Part shown: positions 11,466 to 22,299 of the stretch, piece after piece
Layout of the letters: each line of letters begins with the position of its first letter
How positions within the stretch are numbered: the first letter of the stretch is position 1
Origin: Pocillopora verrucosa
Lineage: Eukaryota; Cnidaria; Anthozoa; Scleractinia; Pocilloporidae
Length of the DNA stretch: 64,000 nucleotides
Direction: 5' to 3'
NCBI RefSeq assembly: GCF_036669915.1
Contig: NC_089325.1
Span: 14,519,235 to 14,583,234 of the forward strand
The notes under the pieces: generated by a model
Told to the model about the DNA's origin: nothing
The model's input: only the letters and a program-made list of their open reading frames with translations
Databases searched by the model: none
Made by a program: the position numbers and the translations under genes

Positions 11466-11608
11466 CCGCTTTTTCTTTTGATTTCACAGCAGTGCAATTA
11501 CATTGCTTTGTATTTGAATCATCAGTACTTTAAAGTGCACTACTTTTTAAAATTAATTTTTTGTGATAACTTTGCTATTAAAGGTGCCCAGCGTTTTAGG
11601 ATATTTCC

Positions 11609-12027
11609 TCACAGTTCATTCGTAAAAATAAAGTACATAGCGTTAAGACTTGTTAAGAGAGAAAACACTAAGATCGCTGCGCCAAGCTCAAGCCTGAAAG
11701 CTCTCTTACAAAGATCGCCTCTGCAGCAATGTAAGGTGCATTTAATTAATACCAAACCATTACAAGTTTCCTGATTGGAACATTTATAACTGGTGTCACA
11801 GCCTCTGGCAAAAACTTCACCGTTGCCTCTAGCATACAACTTTGCACAGTTGTCGAGGTTGGGCGCGCAAGTCCCCTTTGTGAGATTTTTTGCGCAGTTT
11901 TCCCATGAGACTTGACTTGAACATAAGTAACATTCCAAAGCACAACCCGACATGTTTGAGCATGTTGGACAAGAGAGAGGTGAGAAGGCTGGGAAGTTTA
12001 TTGTTATCACTCGGATCGAAATAGTGG
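11609..12027 (-). CDS. Ly6/uPAR-like (three-finger) protein, last exon
   Basis: A strong acceptor (TTGCTTCCTTTAACAG) ends at 12028, and the frame runs to a stop at 11609-11611. It contains LECYLCSSQVSWENC, further cysteines, an ARGC segment, and the closing CTLHCCRGDLCKR, which fits the Ly6/uPAR pattern except that the usual final CN is CK. A long hydrophobic C-terminus (GAAILVFSLLTSLNAMYFIF) suggests a GPI signal or membrane anchor. The exon starts with two bases of a split codon, so the signal-peptide exon lies upstream (above 12043) and was not identified. About 30 residues, including CPTC, precede the core domain, which is unusual. It is the second such gene in 9 kb. Confidence 0.7.
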
Positions 12028-12130
12028 CTGTTAAAGGAAGCAAATGAATTACAAAAATAAATGATTACAAGTAAGGAGCAAGAAAATAAGGAAGGCGAAC
12101 GGAAATTACAGGAACCCTGGTTCCAAACCT

Positions 12131-13635
12131 AACTAGACCCTGTGAGCAGGGTAACTGGGATACCTGGATGGTACTGGATCCTTGGAATCAAGTGTAGTGA
12201 TACTATGGGTGTCGGACTAGTATACTGAAATAGTGAGCTCAAGTCTGGCTAAGGCATACACCTATTTCAAAACACAGGCATGCTCTGCATGCAAGAGTTA
12301 TTTTTTGTAGGGTGGGTGGATTACTTGAAACGTTGTAAGTGGTCTACATTCTTACAAAAGGAAAGAAGAGTATTAACGCGGAAAAGAACGAAAATGTCGA
12401 ATTACCTCACACACAGGTATTTTGTGGTAAATTATGTGTGTTGCGCGAATAAATGTCACCAAAAATAAACTGTATTGGTGCCACGGATACCTGTTACTAC
12501 AAAATGCAGACAGCAGACTGCAGACCGGGTACAAAATATAGACTGCAGACTGCAGAGTGGGTGCAAAATGCATACGGAGAATCTGAAGAGTTTTTACGTC
12601 TGGTAATAACATGTCATCTTGCAGCTTACCGAGTGTCACGCAATCGCTTTTCCGCGATCAGCCTTCACCATTATTTGCACAATTGTGGAAAATTCCTGGC
12701 CCATTTCTTGATGAAAATAGATCGTAATATAATTTCAAGCCTTTAATATAGTCTTCTTACTTTGCGCGCGGGTTGGTTTGTGTGATGTCTGTACAGATTT
12801 TACCAACGTAATAAAAGTAGATGACGTAAATAACAATAATGGTAAAGCAAGCTTAAAACGGCAGAAATTGCCAGAAACTACAACGGATACACAGGGTATG
12901 AGTAATTTTTATTGATTTTATGAGAAAAATGTTTATATTTCGAAATATTTATCGTTGTAAATCGACCATATTTCGTTCCCTGTATACTGTTATCGTAGCT
13001 ACGTTCCCTGGCATCAAGTGAATCCAACATGCCGTCTTTCTTCACTATCAGTTTGCATCCGTTAGAGTTTTGTTCTTTAGTCTCACGGTAAGAGTGTTGT
13101 TCAACAGATTGCATAGAGTATATGCAGTTTGGTTTCAGATTTTGCTTTTTACAACAAGTGTACGTTTTTCAACTAAGACATTGGCATACTTGGCATACAA
13201 GGCATTCAAGGCTTTCATGGCTTTCAAGCGTTGGCGACTCAATCCGTTCGAAAATTACCGCTCAATAACATCTTTTAGCGTGGATTGGCCGCGAACAGTA
13301 CGACTTGTGTATGCGTCTGTAAGTATTTTGAGCGTTTGCGCCGTGACACTACGGGTGATCGTAATCTAAATACGTTGAAATATAAAACGACTGACAAAAG
13401 AGTTTTATACGTCAAATACGTATACGTTTTATACGTCCCGTGGTTCGTCATGTGACCCGGCCCTGTCTGTGCATGACAACGTCAATCATCATCAAGATAA
13501 CACGCGTGATCAGCATATGAACACTTCATTGGATCACAGTTGGTTGTCATGGTGTTGAGAGCCCAATGACCACTGGGTACTATTGCGCAATTTTTCCATT
13601 TTGTGGCGGAGGAAAAAAAAAAAAAAAAAGACGAC
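12131..13635. repeat. 1.5-kb tandem duplication, copy 1
   Basis: The unit begins AACTAGACCCTGTGAGCAGG and ends after a poly-A run with AGACGAC. It is followed at once by a second copy. It includes TGCAGACTGCAG-rich segments also seen near 16710 and 23000-23600. On the minus strand it carries a degenerate form of the small frame that is open in copy 2 (see 14919-15122): the start is changed to ACG and a stop interrupts it. Confidence 0.9.
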
Positions 13636-15393
13636 AACTAGACCCTGTGAGCAGGGTAACTGGGATACCTGGATGGTACTGGATCCTTGGAATCAAGTGT
13701 AGTGATACTACGCGTGTCGGACTAGTATACTGAAATAGTGAGCTCAAGTCTGGCCAAGGGCATACACCTGTCTCAAAACATAGGCACGCTATGCATGCAA
13801 GAGTTATTTTTTGTAGGGTGGGTGGATTACTTGAAACATTGTAAGTGGTCTACATTCTTACAAAAGGAAAGAAGATTATTAACGCGGGAAAGAATGAAAT
13901 GTCGAATTACCTCACACACAGGTATTTTGTGGTAGATTATGTGTGTTGTGCGAATAAATGTAACCAAAAATAAACTGTATCGGTGCCACGGATACCTGTT
14001 ACTACAAAATGTAGACAGCAGACTGCAGACCAGATACAAAATATAGACTGCAGAGTGGGTACAAAATGCAGACTGAGAATCTGAAGAGTTTTTACGTCTG
14101 GTATATAATAACATGTCATCTTACAGCTTACCGAGCGTCACGCAATCGCTTTTCCGCGATCAGCCTTCGCGATTATTTGCACTATTGTGGAAAATTCCTG
14201 GCCCATTTCTTGATGAAAATCGATCGTAATTTAATTTCAAGCCTTCAACATAGTTGGTTGGTGTGATGTCTGTACAGATTTTACCAATGTAATAAAAGTA
14301 GACGACACGAATAATAGTGATGGTTAGCAAGCTTAAAACGGCAACAATCGCCAGAAACTACAACGGATACACAGGGTATGAGTAAGTTTTATTGATTTTA
14401 CGAGAAAAATCTTCATATTTCGAAATATTTATCGTTGTAAATCGACCATATTTCGTTCCATATACTATTCCTTATAACGTGTTCAAATTTTCAACGGTTC
14501 CTAGCATAACTTATTTTGAGTCACACAACGCGTGACGCGTTCGTGAATTAATCGTTGGCTCTTTCTCGAGACGTGACCTTGGGTTGCCTATGACAAGACG
14601 ATTGCGTAAACAATACTTAACATAATAACATAATACACAAATAACACGGGATTTTGGATCATGTATTTATTAAAAAGAATATCCATACAACTACAATGAA
14701 AACAAACATAAGATTCACCTTTCTGATCGTGAAATTAATACCATTCGCATTGTTATCGTAGCTACGTTCCCTGGCATCAAGTGAATCCAACATGGCGTCT
14801 TTCTTCACAAGCAGTTTGCATCCATTTGAATTTTGTTCTTCAGTCTCACGGTAGTAGTGTTGTTCAATAGATTACATAGAGTAAATGCAGTTTGGTTTCA
14901 GATTTCAGATTTTGCTTTTTACAACGAGTTAACGTTTTCAACTAAGACATTGGCATACTTAGCATACAAGACATACAAGGCATTCAATGCTTTCATGGCT
15001 TTCAAGCGTTCACGATTCAGTCTGTTCCAAAATAACTGCTCAATAACATCTTTTTGTGTGGATTGGCCGCGAACAATACGACTTGTGTATGCTTCTATAA
15101 GTATTTTGAGCGTTTGCGCCATAATGCACCAGATGATCGTAATCCAAACACGTTGAAATATAAAACGACTGACAAAAGAGTTTTATAGGCAAAAATCTCG
15201 TGTTCGTCATGTGACCCGGCCCTGTCCATGCATGACAACGTCAATCATCATCAAGATAGCACGCGTGATCAGCATGTGAACACCTCATTGGATCACAGTT
15301 AGTTGTCATGATGTTGAGGGCCCAATGACCTCTGGGTACTATCGCGCAATTTTTCCATTTTGTGACGGAGGAAAAAAAAAAAAAAGACGACAA
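13636..15393. repeat. 1.5-kb tandem duplication, copy 2, with about 290 bp extra
   Basis: This copy aligns along its length with 12131-13635 but contains an extra segment at about 14457-14752 that is absent from copy 1. The two copies differ by scattered substitutions. Shortly after the end, GGTATCCCAGTAATT (about 15429) is the inverse of the ACTGGGATACC near the start of each copy, hinting that the duplicated unit is a mobile element with inverted ends. Confidence 0.9.
14919..15122 (-). CDS. small helical ORF in duplicated unit, unrecognised
   Basis: The minus-strand frame of 67 codons starts MAQTLKILIEAYTSRIVRG and continues KDVIEQLFWNRLNRERLKAM and ALNALYVLYAKYANV. It is rich in L, R, K and A and would be helical. 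The equivalent in copy 1 lost its start and has an internal stop. It might be a remnant of a transposon accessory ORF or exon, or pure chance; no splice sites were confirmed. Confidence 0.25.
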   Translation of the reverse strand: MAQTLKILIEAYTSRIVRGQSTQKDVIEQLFWNRLNRERLKAMKALNALYVLYAKYANVLVENVNSL

Positions 15394-16689
15394 AAAAACA
15401 AAGGCATTTTATGACTGGGCTACCACAGGTATCCCAGTAATTAAGTTTATGTCAATCACCTGTTATAAGTTTAACTGTGTTAGTTTCGAAACGTTCAATT
15501 TTTATATCCTTTTATTTTATCGCTTATGATTAACTCGATTGATTACGTGAAGTTGTAGTGTTAACATTTGATCACGTTTTCAGTAGACGTAGCTATTACA
15601 TTGCACGTGTACTTATCAGGTTACGAATTTCTTGTGAAAGTCACATGCTATCGTTGTACAACGAGTTTACATCTTCGCTATTTAAGAGCAAGCTATCTCG
15701 CTATTGTCGCTATCATTGGGTTATATGCTATCAAGCTAGGAGCTAAACCAAAGTAAGTCTTTTTTACTTGTTATAATTGTCGCATGATTTCGTTACTCTG
15801 TTTACATCGGTTCCTATTAGATAAAGGCTTAGTTGATTTCATTGTCCTTATGCACAATCGATATACGGTACAATTCGGCCCTTCCACTTATTACCTGTCA
15901 CGTAGAACCTTTCTACCTCAGCTGATGTTGAGAATTAACTGAAAGTTAAATTAATGATAACGGGGGAGAAAGTCAACGGAGGAAGCTGCGTATGAAGTTG
16001 ATGGACACACTGCTATGAGTTTGTTCACTCAGCAAGAAAAAGTTGCGCTTTCTTCGATAAAAGATTGTTGTGTGACGGTGGTTTTCAGATACAGGGATGA
16101 AATTTTACTCGTTATGAACCTACCAGTAGGTACAACCACCAGTAAGTAAGCCAGTAGAGTTCCCAGGAATACAAAAAACATGAGCTTCGGCTAAAAGATT
16201 GGTGGTAACCGACCTTGTAATGTCGACAAAGATGTCTTTAGATCGATAGCAAAGTATTTTATAGCGGGAAATATGTCGACATTATGCAGCAGCTAATCTT
16301 CTGATATTAAGTGGTTGATGCAATTATATGAAGGATGTTTTCTTTCTTGTCCACAACTTGATATTATTCTGAAACAAATTGACACAAATACTCGGAGTAG
16401 TTTGCGGCAAGAGTGACAAACGTCATCTCTCAATCTCTTGTGTGAAAACAGAAGAAAAACAAAGGGTGAAAGGAAAGCGGTCCATTTAAAGCTTTTGTTT
16501 CCAATTTATAGTAATATAAAGCATTTTTTTCATTCAAGCATGAAACGTCTTTATTCCAGCGTATAATACTACGGAGACGACGAGATGGGCGTTAAAGACT
16601 TCCGTGCTAAAGTTTATTAAGAATTCTCACGCTGGTTTCTAGCGCTGAACTTACACACAAAAGGGTTCTCAGCTGCTTGCTTTCATCAC
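15394..16689. other. intergenic, no confident gene
   Basis: A hydrophobic frame around 15568-15752 (ASYLAIVAIIGLYAIKLGA) is followed by a donor-like GTAAGTC at 15753, but no start or partner exon was found. The rest shows nothing recognisable. Confidence 0.4.
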
Positions 16690-17657
16690 ATTTTAATCCG
16701 GTCAGTGTAAAACTGCAAACTGCAGACCGGGGGTAAAACGCAGAGTCGGTTCTAAAACAACCCGCTTCCCTGGAAAAACTTCAAGAGTCAGTTGGGATCG
16801 AGGCCACGTAAGTCACGAGAGGCTGGCAATAATCGTCATGGGCAGAAATTGACTACAGCATGGCCGCCAAGCATGCGCTCAGTTGTTTAGTGCGGCCTTT
16901 AAAAATGTCTAACGCTATAAGAGGTTTGTATGGCAAAGACAAAAAAAATTAAAAACTATTCACCAACTGAAAATAAATTTCGTATCTACGAGCATCGGTA
17001 TTTTAGCGTGCGACCAAGAAGCAGCTTTGTAAGAAGTGCCGAGGTCCACACGTACTCTTTTAATCACGGTTCCCCAGTATTTTACACTAGCACCATACAA
17101 GAGTCATACCGACCTTCCATACAAACATAGTAAATTAGCTCAACTTGCCAAAATTCGAGCTGTTGTGTGCGAAGACGAAATTGCTGTTAAAAGTATGCCC
17201 ACATCGCGCTACGAACTTTGGTCTTTTCACTTCTATTTTACGTCGTTTCTACGGTAGACTGTGCGGTCCAAATAGTTCCTCGAGAAGTTTAAGTTTCGCG
17301 CTATTCACAATCGGAAGAATTTTTGAACGCCATAACGCAGAAATGAGTTTTGGAAAGCTAAAGCGAGGACTCTCTGCCTGGAGGTTTATTCAACCGCCAT
17401 TTTGAGTCACCGAGGCCTGGTTTCTTAGTTTGTTTAGGGCCAGGCGATAAAAATAAAGAAAAGTGATTGGTTTAAAGGACAATAAGAGGAAAAGTCTCTG
17501 TCGGCGTCCCTTGCGTGACTCGTTTGCGTGACGTAAACTTGAAAACATGTCACTTCCTTTTTTTCGCAGTTGCTGATGACTTTCGCGATAAAAATTTATA
17601 AAAATCTAAGGTCTTTGGTTTCCCAATCAATAATAGCGTTAACAATGTCCGGTGTGC
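16690..17657. other. left flank of the gypsy insertion, older repeat DNA
   Basis: It begins with a TGCAGACCGGGGGTAAAA motif at about 16717-16740, which recurs inverted at about 23560-23600. The small ORFs at 16930-17130 and 17145-17405 have no recognisable domain. Confidence 0.4.
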
Positions 17658-17662
17658 CTCCT

Positions 17663-17820
17663 TGTAGTGTCTAAAAATGAAGAAGTATGTCACAAAAGGC
17701 AGCCACGAAGGCGAACAACAACAGTACACACAGTACACGTTTCTTTAATAATCTTCCCCCCGCTCACACTTTCCCGGATGTATACTTTTACATAAACAAC
17801 CGCTGTCCTAGTATACTACA
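17663..17820 (-). repeat. 3' LTR of the gypsy element
   Basis: 158 bp, TG...CA bounded. It differs from the other LTR only at the base after GAAGTATG (T here, C there). Confidence 0.95.
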
Positions 17821-17836
17821 TTCCCTCTCTTTCTTC
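17821..17836 (-). other. polypurine tract
   Basis: On the minus strand the 16 bases before the 3' LTR read GAAGAAAGAGAGGGAA, the expected plus-strand primer for reverse transcription. Confidence 0.85.
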
Positions 17837-18045
17837 GCTCAGATGGTTGACCTCGAAAGACAGAAACATAACAAACTTCCACTTTGTTTAGATACCGTAA
17901 AAGTTCAATTCGATTCCAAATGTTCAAGACAAAAATCACGCTAAACATAAACATAGCCTTGGCCGTTCAGCTTATAAAACAACGTTTCAATGTCACTCAT
18001 GTAATAACAACGAACAGTAATATGAAAATGCCAATGTCACTAGTT

Positions 18046-21000
18046 TTAGTACAGAACGTAGTCACTCAGAGCCTTTGGACGGCTCGTAATTCTGCCGGAT
18101 CTTCTCACATGCGGCTCAGCTGTAGGTACAGTAGAAGGTACATCTTCTGGTGGTGATTCAGCCATTGGTACTTGATCCTCTGCCACAGGTGGCGTCTCAA
18201 ATGACTTAGGTTCAGTCCGTGGTTTAGCGTCCTGTTGTGGCGTTTCCTGTTCTTCTGGATCTGGCATATTAAAGGACTTAATATGCTGAAGGCTGCGTTT
18301 GTACTGGACACCTTGAGGCGATCGCAACACCACCTGGTCCCCATAACGAGATATCACCTGATATGGTTCCTTCTCATAGCAAGGTGACAGCTTATTTTCT
18401 TTCTTCTTCTCAAGCAGAACACTGTCTCCTTCTTTCACATTTCGATCTCTGGCATGGAACTTCTTGTCCACATAGTCCTTGTTAAACTGCTTTCTCTGAT
18501 TGTCCCGATCACGAACGGCTTGGTCGCTCACTTCTAGCTCCTCCTCTTCAACGTTGACTAGCTCAGGCATTTTAGTTGTTAGCTTTCTCCTAAACAATAA
18601 CTCGGCGGGACTCTTTCCTGTGGTTGAATGTGGCGTGGACCTGTACGCCAAAAGAAACCTGTTTAGTTCCTCTCTCCAATTCTGTCCTTCTGCATGGGCT
18701 GCTCTCATGGACTTAAGAAGCGACCTGTTTTGTCTCTCTACCTCGCCATTAGCTCTTGGCCATAGAGGTGTTGTGTAACGGTGTTCAATCCCCATTTCAT
18801 TCAGGTAATCTTCTACTTCTTTGGATACAAGATTTGAGCCATTGTCGGTACGCAGACCTTTAGGCAACCCATGTCTTGCAAATTGGGCATCCAAGCAATG
18901 AATGATGGTTTTGCTGGAAGTTGTTCGGATAACATCAACTTCTATCCACCGGCTGTAATAATCAACGAGAACTAACAAGTGTTCTCCAGAAGGTAACGGA
19001 CCCATTAGATCCACAGCTACTTCTTCCCATGGTTTGTTGGGTAACGGTGTTGACTTCAATGGTGGGGGTGGAACGTTCTTTGTAACCATCTGGCACCCGT
19101 AACACTCTGCACATCTTTTCTCGGCATCACGATCCATAGCAGGCCACCAGACTTTTGTTCTAAGTCTCTCCTTTGTCTTTGTGACTCCTTGGTGCCCCTC
19201 GTGTGCCAAACTAACGACTCTCTTGCAAAGTGCTTGGGGTATAACAATTCTTGTCCCCCGGAGAATTACATGGCCAATAAAAGTCAACTCATTGCGCACT
19301 GGCAAATACTGCTTTGGGGCATTGTCCCATTTCCCTTCGATGAGACAATTTCTGAGTGCTTGCAACTCAGAGTCTTGTGCTGAGACTTGTTCAATCTCTT
19401 TGATTCTCAATGCAGCGGGGACAGCATGTAGAGCTATCGCGCGTACATATCCATCATCTTCCGCGGAATTGTCTGACGCCGGTATCTTCGTCAGTCGGGA
19501 AAGGGCATCTGCGATGTTTTTTCTTGAAGGCACATAGCAAACTTGATAGTTGTACGGTTGTAAACGCAGAACCCAGCGCTCTATTCTGGCTGAAGGTTTA
19601 GACTTCCTGGAATAGATGACTTTAAGTGCTTCATGGTCTGTCACCAGATCAAACTGTGGAAGCCCGTACAAGTAGAGGTGGAAGCGTTCACAAGCCCAGA
19701 CTAAGGCTAGTGCTTCCTTTTCTGTCTGACTATAACGACGCTCCACTTGACTCAAACTACGACTAGCATAACAGATGGCACGGCTTTCCCCATTCTTTTC
19801 TTGCACCAGCACGGCGCCAAGTCCAACAGGACTTGCATCAGCAATAACACGGGTGGGTGTGTCCTTATCGAAGTAAGCTAGGACTGGTGCACTTGCAACT
19901 TGACTCTTCAATCTCTGAAACGACTGCTCCTGCTCCTTGCCCCAAACGAACGGTTCCCCTTTTCTTGCAAGTTTTCTGAGGGGATCAGCAGTGGTAGCAA
20001 AATCGGGTATAAACCTGGCACTGAATCCAACGAGCCCCAAGAAGCTACAGACTTCTGAGGGTGTCTGAGGCTGACTTGCCTCTGCAACTGCTCTGACTTT
20101 TTCCTCCGTTGGGCCGATGCCATGCTTACTCAGCAAAAGACCCATGAATACCACTTTAGTCATTCGGAAAGTGCATTTTTCAGCATTCAAAGTCAGCTGC
20201 TTCTCACTAAGACGTTGCAACACACTGTGTAAGTTCTTATCATGTTCTTCAGTGTCTCGACCATGAACGATAAGATCATCTGCTATGTTTGACACCCCTT
20301 GTAGACCTGCCATTGACTGGGTGATGATATGCTGGTACTTCTCTGGTGCGGCATTTACACCGAAACTCAAACGTTTGTAGCGGAATATACCATCATGGGT
20401 GGCAAAAGCAGTGATATCCCTTGAATCAGGATCCAGCTCAATTTGGTGAAAACCCCACCTTAAATCTAACTTCGAGAAAACACCACTCCCATTAAGACTT
20501 TCAAGGACTTCATCTATGGTTGGTATGGGCAATCTTTCCCGAATAATGGCCTCGTTGGCTCTCCGCATGTCGACACACAACCTTATGTCCCCGGACGGTT
20601 TAGGAGCAACAACGACTGGGCTTACCCACACCGTAGGCCCCTCGACTTTCTCAATTATGTCCTTTTCAAGGAGTTCGTTAACCTTGGCAGTTACTTTGTC
20701 CTTTACAGAAAAAGGTACTCGTCGCATTTTTTGAACGACTGGAGTTACACTGGGGTCAATGTGTAGCTTCAACTGATAATCTTTAAGCTTTCCAATTCCC
20801 TGGAATACACTGGGGTATTTTGCTTTGAGTCCTCCCACGAAGGTACCATCAACAGTGTTACAGTCTCCTGTCCCAAGAGTTCCCGAGAGATCCACACGAA
20901 GGATTCCAAGATCTGTGGCGGACGAATATCCCAGCAAACAACGCCCGGATTCAACAACAATGAAATCTGCCACAACCTTTGCTTTGGGTACGGAAACTTC

Positions 21001-22122
21001 TGTCTGAAACTGGCCCTCAATTTTAAGCTCTCGACCCCCATAAGCATACAATCTCTTCAGACAAGGTTTTAATTCAATCTTGAGCCCCTGATACTTAAGT
21101 TCCTGCAGTGTATCTTTACTAATGAGGTTACTTGCAGAACCTGAATCAATCAACACATCTCTGCTGATTCCACCAATCTTCACTGAGATAACGGGTTCAG
21201 AGGAATTTGACATAGCACATGTCTGTTCTTCTATAGTAAAAGCAAAACTGTCATCCTCACCTGACTCGTTACAATGACCCTCAACATGATTTGCCTGTCT
21301 CCCCTTACCATGACGCTGCTGTCTGCCTCCCCGTTGTTGGTTGTTACCTTGTTTTCCAGGCTTCGAGTTCCTTCCCCCTTTGCAACAGCTGGCATAATGA
21401 CCATATTTACCACACTTGCTGCACTTGCGACCTCGGGCGGGACAATTTGTACTTTGGGCAAAATGACCTTCTTTACCACAGTTGAAACAAACGCTTTTCC
21501 CTTTGTCTCCACGCCCAGGACGTTCTTCAACTGCATGAGTACCTGCTCCAGGTTCTTGGCTTGGCATGACCATTTGACCTGCCTGCTCGTGTGAGGCTTC
21601 CCACTTTCGAACTTTATCCATTGCTGCTTGCAGAGTAATATTAACGACTTCCAATAGCTTCTTCTTTAGCTCAACATTAGGCAACTTTTCAATCAATTGA
21701 TCCCGTAAATTTTCTTCCAAAGTTGGACCAAAATTACAATGACGAGCTTGTTTACGTAAACGAACCATGAACTTATCGGCGGTCTCTCCCTTTGTCGGCG
21801 TAAGTTGACGAAAGACATGACGCTCGTACGGTACATTGTCCTCGGCTCGGAAATGAGCATCCAACTTTCGCAGACACACCACATACTCATTATCCTCGTT
21901 AGCATTCAGTGGTCCAGGATCTGGAATATCTTCGTAAATATCTTGTACTTCCATACCTGCTAAATGAAGTAACTGAGCTGTTTTCCGAGAAGGATTCGTA
22001 ATTCCCTTGCCATCGATGTAATACTGATACGATCGTTTCCACTGTCGCCATCGTTCCGCGACCTGAGAGGAAGACCCTGTTAAATCTAGAGGTGGAAGCG
22101 CCCTTTCTACTGAATTCGCCAT
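18046..22122 (-). CDS. Gag-Pol polyprotein of gypsy element
   Basis: Single frame of 1,358 codons. The start is taken at MANSVERALPPLDL (22122-22120), just after the LTR; the frame is also open for 30 codons further up into the LTR, which is unlikely to be used. Order of domains (rough residues): Gag; two zinc knuckles at 212-246, CFNCGKEGHFAQSTNC with unusual six-residue H-C spacing and CSKCGKYGHYASCC; aspartic protease with LIDSGSASNLIS at about 325; reverse transcriptase with LDLRWGFHQIEL and IADD at 613-616 in place of the usual YxDD; RNase H with VIADASPVGLGAVL and TDHEALKVI; integrase with an HHCC zinc region, DLMGPLP, DYYSRW, RTDNGSN and ERQNRSL (the D,D,E residues); and a C-terminal extension rich in P and E. 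No frameshift separates gag and pol, and no env follows. Confidence 0.95.
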   Translation of the reverse strand: MANSVERALPPLDLTGSSSQVAERWRQWKRSYQYYIDGKGITNPSRKTAQLLHLAGMEVQDIYEDIPDPGPLNANEDNEYVVCLRKLDAHFRAEDNVPYERHVFRQLTPTKGETADKFMVRLRKQARHCNFGPTLEENLRDQLIEKLPNVELKKKLLEVVNITLQAAMDKVRKWEASHEQAGQMVMPSQEPGAGTHAVEERPGRGDKGKSVCFNCGKEGHFAQSTNCPARGRKCSKCGKYGHYASCCKGGRNSKPGKQGNNQQRGGRQQRHGKGRQANHVEGHCNESGEDDSFAFTIEEQTCAMSNSSEPVISVKIGGISRDVLIDSGSASNLISKDTLQELKYQGLKIELKPCLKRLYAYGGRELKIEGQFQTEVSVPKAKVVADFIVVESGRCLLGYSSATDLGILRVDLSGTLGTGDCNTVDGTFVGGLKAKYPSVFQGIGKLKDYQLKLHIDPSVTPVVQKMRRVPFSVKDKVTAKVNELLEKDIIEKVEGPTVWVSPVVVAPKPSGDIRLCVDMRRANEAIIRERLPIPTIDEVLESLNGSGVFSKLDLRWGFHQIELDPDSRDITAFATHDGIFRYKRLSFGVNAAPEKYQHIITQSMAGLQGVSNIADDLIVHGRDTEEHDKNLHSVLQRLSEKQLTLNAEKCTFRMTKVVFMGLLLSKHGIGPTEEKVRAVAEASQPQTPSEVCSFLGLVGFSARFIPDFATTADPLRKLARKGEPFVWGKEQEQSFQRLKSQVASAPVLAYFDKDTPTRVIADASPVGLGAVLVQEKNGESRAICYASRSLSQVERRYSQTEKEALALVWACERFHLYLYGLPQFDLVTDHEALKVIYSRKSKPSARIERWVLRLQPYNYQVCYVPSRKNIADALSRLTKIPASDNSAEDDGYVRAIALHAVPAALRIKEIEQVSAQDSELQALRNCLIEGKWDNAPKQYLPVRNELTFIGHVILRGTRIVIPQALCKRVVSLAHEGHQGVTKTKERLRTKVWWPAMDRDAEKRCAECYGCQMVTKNVPPPPLKSTPLPNKPWEEVAVDLMGPLPSGEHLLVLVDYYSRWIEVDVIRTTSSKTIIHCLDAQFARHGLPKGLRTDNGSNLVSKEVEDYLNEMGIEHRYTTPLWPRANGEVERQNRSLLKSMRAAHAEGQNWREELNRFLLAYRSTPHSTTGKSPAELLFRRKLTTKMPELVNVEEEELEVSDQAVRDRDNQRKQFNKDYVDKKFHARDRNVKEGDSVLLEKKKENKLSPCYEKEPYQVISRYGDQVVLRSPQGVQYKRSLQHIKSFNMPDPEEQETPQQDAKPRTEPKSFETPPVAEDQVPMAESPPEDVPSTVPTAEPHVRRSGRITSRPKALSDYVLY

Positions 22123-22133
22123 CCTCGTCGCCA
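22121..22133 (-). other. primer-binding site for tRNA-Ser
   Basis: Minus strand TGGCGACGAGGAT, three bases after the 5' LTR. It is complementary to the 3' end (…ATCCTCGTCG-CCA) of animal tRNA-Ser(GCT), as I recall that tRNA. The ATG that starts Gag-Pol overlaps its last bases. Confidence 0.8.
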
Positions 22134-22136
22134 ATT

Positions 22137-22294
22137 TGTAGTGTCTAAAAATGAAGAAGTATGCCACAAAAGGCAGCCACGAAGGCGAACAACAACAGTA
22201 CACACAGTACACGTTTCTTTAATAATCTTCCCCCCGCTCACACTTTCCCGGATGTATACTTTTACATAAACAACCGCTGTCCTAGTATACTACA
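22137..22294 (-). repeat. 5' LTR of the gypsy element
   Basis: 158 bp, the partner of 17663-17820, with one difference. The promoter driving the element should be here. A minus-strand TATA-like TTATTAAAGAAACG is present but not proven. Confidence 0.95.
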
Positions 22295-22299
22295 CTCCT

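Larger units (their letters stand above)
17658..22299 (-). mobile_element. complete Ty3/gypsy LTR retrotransposon
   Basis: The element runs from 17663 to 22294 (4,632 bp) on the minus strand. Both ends are 158-bp direct repeats that begin TGTAG and end CTACA and differ by a single base. The 5-bp sequence CTCCT flanks it on both sides (17658-17662 and 22295-22299), a target-site duplication. A tRNA-type primer-binding site, a polypurine tract and one uninterrupted Gag-Pol frame are all present, with no env-like frame. The near-identical LTRs indicate a recent insertion, and by inspection the copy could be autonomous. It sits in the middle of older repeat DNA. Confidence 0.96.

Noticed and set aside
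16930-17405. Short overlapping ORFs left of the gypsy element
   Set aside because: No recognisable motif and no splice context; the repeat-derived setting makes chance frames likely.
18105-21905. Several ORFs of 60-118 codons inside the gypsy element
   Set aside because: Shadows of the Gag-Pol frame in other frames.
22122-22212. Gag-Pol start in the LTR (30 extra codons)
   Set aside because: The frame is open, but the extension is cysteine/phenylalanine-rich LTR sequence, and the ATG after the PBS is a better start.
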